This document shows, piece after piece, positions 40,173 through 41,706 of a stretch of DNA of 41,706 bases. The stretch lies in contig JBEDUI010000126.1 in the NCBI GenBank assembly GCA_040414495.1, forward strand, positions 1 through 41,706, in the 5' to 3' direction. Under the pieces are notes generated by a model. That model did no database searches. It was given only the letters and a program-made list of their open reading frames with translations, and was not told where the DNA came from. Every line of letters begins with the position of its first letter. Within the stretch, counting starts at the first letter, position 1. The position numbers and the translations under genes are program-made. This stretch comes from DATAVB01 sp040414495. Lineage in GTDB: Bacteria > Actinomycetota > Actinomycetes > Mycobacteriales > QHCD01.

Positions 40173-40909
40173 AGCCCGGACTCCGGCGTACGAACCAGGA
40201 TCCGGCGGCAGTTCTCGCACCGCACCACATCGTCGGCCGCCGCCTGCCGGACCGCGTTCAGCTCGCTGCCGGCCAACTCGATTCGGCAGCCCTCGCAGCG
40301 ACGCCCGCGGAGCGCGGCCGCACCGACCCCGCCGGACTGGCCGCGTACCTTTTCGTACAGCGCCAGCAGATCGGTCGGAATGTCGCTGGCGATCGTTTTG
40401 CGTTCGTCCTCGCGCTGCTGCCGGGACGTGTCGATCTCTTCGAACGCCGCGTTCTTACGCGACTCGATCTCGCCGCGTTCGGTCGAGCTGCTCTCGAACG
40501 CCGCGCGGGCCTGCGACAACCGGCCTTCGGCCTCCTCGCGGCGTTCCATCACCTCCAGCTCCTGGTCCTCCAGCGTGCGCTGCCGCCGGGCCAGCGACTC
40601 GACCTCGTGCTGCAGGCTTTCCAGCTCCTTGGCCCCGGCCGCGCCAGAATCCAACCGCGCCTGGTCCTTCTCGGCCCGGGCCCGGACCTGCTCCACATCC
40701 CGGTCGACCCGCTGCTGCTCGCGATCCAGGTCCGAGACCTCGGTCTCGGCGCGTACGACATCATCACGCAGCGTCGCGATCCGTTCGTCGGCCTGCGCCA
40801 GCTCAGCCAGCTCGGGCAGGTGGTCGCGACGATGGGCGAGCTGAGCCAACGCGGTGTCCACCGCTTGGAGGTCGAGCAGGCGACGCTGGGCTTGCGGGTC
40901 AGCCTTCAC
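40169..40909 (-). CDS. C4-type zinc-ribbon coiled-coil protein (zf-RING_7)
   Basis: 246 residues; the GTG start overlaps the Nif3 stop as GTGA. The first 170 residues form a long coiled coil (ETEVSDLDREQQRVDRDVEQ, ELESLQHEVESLARRQRTLE), and the C-terminus is a zinc ribbon with two Cys-x-x-Cys pairs (RCEGCRIELAG and RCENCRRILV). Its function is unproven; homologues always lie between nif3-like and RNase H genes in actinobacteria (Rv2229c type). Nucleic-acid or protein binding is likely. Confidence 0.92.
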   Translation of the reverse strand: MKADPQAQRRLLDLQAVDTALAQLAHRRDHLPELAELAQADERIATLRDDVVRAETEVSDLDREQQRVDRDVEQVRARAEKDQARLDSGAAGAKELESLQHEVESLARRQRTLEDQELEVMERREEAEGRLSQARAAFESSSTERGEIESRKNAAFEEIDTSRQQREDERKTIASDIPTDLLALYEKVRGQSGGVGAAALRGRRCEGCRIELAGSELNAVRQAAADDVVRCENCRRILVRTPESGL

Positions 40910-41706
40910 AGTTCTCCTCTGTTCCCATCCGGCTCGCCGTGCAGCGTCCAGGGATCGGTCACCACGGTCGAGATGAGGGTTTCCACCGTAGCGCCGGAGA
41001 GCTCAGCCCGGAGCCGCGCCGCCGCATCGGCCAGCCACGGCCATTCGCTGGCCCAGTGCGCTACGTCGATCAGTGCCGGCCCGGCCGCCTCCTGCGACTC
41101 CGAAGCCGGATGGTGCCGCAGGTCGGCGGTGACGTAGGCATCGGCGCCGACCTCCCGAGCCCGGGCCAGCAACGAGTCACCGGCCCCGCCGCACACCGCG
41201 ACCGTACGGATCAGCCGGTCCGGGTCGCCGGCACCTCGTACCCCGGCCGCGGTCGCCGGCAACCGCCGCGCTACCAGCGCGACCAGGTCGGCAAACCGCA
41301 TCGGCTCCGGCAATTCCCCGACCCGACCCAGACCGTCCTCAGTGGACAGTGGGGCGGCATCGGTCACGCCAAGCAGCCCGATCAACGCGTCGGACACGCC
41401 CGGCGTGGCCACATCGGCATTGGTGTGCGCGACCAAGAGGCCCACACCGGACCGGATCAACTGGTGCACGATCCGGCCTTTGTACGAGGTCGCCGGCACG
41501 CCGTGTACCGGCCGTAACAGCAACGGGTGGTGCGTAATCAGCAAACCGGCGCCGGCCTCGATCGCCTCCTGCGCGGTCGCGGCGACCGGGTCGACGGCGA
41601 ACAGAATCCGTTCCACCGGCGTATCCGGATCACCGCAAACCAGCCCCACGGCGTCCCATTCGGCGGCATTCGCCGGATCGTAGAGCCGGTCGAAGGCAGC
41701 GACGAC
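40906..41706 (-). CDS. Nif3-like dinuclear metal-centre protein (5' end outside window)
   Basis: The frame is open to the window edge and starts with VVAAFDRLYDPANAAEWDAV before GLVCGDP, so the first residues lie outside. Metal ligands are visible: LLITHHPLLLRP (His-His), VAHTNADVATPGVSDAL (His and Asp), and in the second half DVAHWASEWPWL (His and Glu). The fold forms a toroidal hexamer with two metals per subunit; the biochemical role (GTP cyclohydrolase-like or hydrolase) is unsettled. First of a tightly coupled three-gene set. Confidence 0.94.
   Translation of the reverse strand, partial: VVAAFDRLYDPANAAEWDAVGLVCGDPDTPVERILFAVDPVAATAQEAIEAGAGLLITHHPLLLRPVHGVPATSYKGRIVHQLIRSGVGLLVAHTNADVATPGVSDALIGLLGVTDAAPLSTEDGLGRVGELPEPMRFADLVALVARRLPATAAGVRGAGDPDRLIRTVAVCGGAGDSLLARAREVGADAYVTADLRHHPASESQEAAGPALIDVAHWASEWPWLADAAARLRAELSGATVETLISTVVTDPWTLHGEPDGNRGEL

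Noticed and set aside
39088..41517. An 809-codon open frame on the plus strand
   Set aside because: It is antisense to the RNase H fusion, zinc-ribbon and Nif3 genes, with Ser/Arg/Pro-rich low-complexity translation and no ribosome site.

Overview
The window comes from a high-GC Gram-positive actinobacterium. The reasons are the GC-rich codon use with many GTG starts, the actinobacterial order Nif3 / C4 zinc-ribbon protein / RNase H-phosphatase fusion at the right end, a type A RNase P RNA gene, and an LplABC-type sugar importer with no ATPase gene of its own. No species can be named from the sequence alone.

Layout. (1) 1-2.1 kb: the 3' part of a P-loop kinase gene, then a graveyard of IS1380 and IS21 transposase fragments around a frameshifted NUDIX hydrolase pseudogene. 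(2) 2.5-25.9 kb: a large carbohydrate-use locus. A plus-strand unit (5.8-11.2 kb) holds a glucose-dehydrogenase-like enzyme, a ROK regulator, a TIM-barrel sugar isomerase, a zinc sugar-alcohol dehydrogenase and a 3-hexulose-6-phosphate-synthase-like enzyme. A minus-strand run of fifteen closely spaced genes (25.9 down to 11.2 kb) holds a phytanoyl-CoA-dioxygenase-like oxygenase, two permeases and a lipoprotein binding protein, two Gfo/Idh/MocA dehydrogenases around a LacI regulator, a TIM-barrel isomerase, two SDR dehydrogenases, a DUF4038 (apiosidase-like) glycosidase, a third SDR, a nitrilase-superfamily hydrolase, and two tandem secreted GH12-like proteins. Two more secreted GH12-like paralogues and a ThuA-domain protein lie at 2.5-5.4 kb. 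Inferred logic: secreted GH12-fold proteins work on an extracellular glycan, the importer brings in oligosaccharides, the DUF4038 enzyme cleaves them, and the dehydrogenases and isomerases process an unusual or oxidised sugar under LacI and ROK control.

(3) 26.4-31.5 kb: a decayed mobile region with broken IS3 elements, a 1.3 kb IS3 copy whose orfB carries an in-frame amber codon, remnants of phage- or ICE-like DNA-binding and glycosyltransferase genes, and an apparently intact tyrosine integrase that ends 34 bp from the 3' end of rnpB. (4) 31.5-41.7 kb: core and accessory genes: rnpB, a divergent PRPP synthetase, palindromic repeats, an ArsB-like pump convergent with an ArsR regulator, VOC, Usp and DHFR-like proteins, a 224 bp MITE set exactly between two convergent stop codons, an ArsR regulator with an N-terminal five-residue repeat divergent from a His-rich CDF metal exporter, ArfB, the RNase H/phosphatase fusion, the zinc-ribbon coiled-coil protein, and a Nif3-like protein cut by the window edge.
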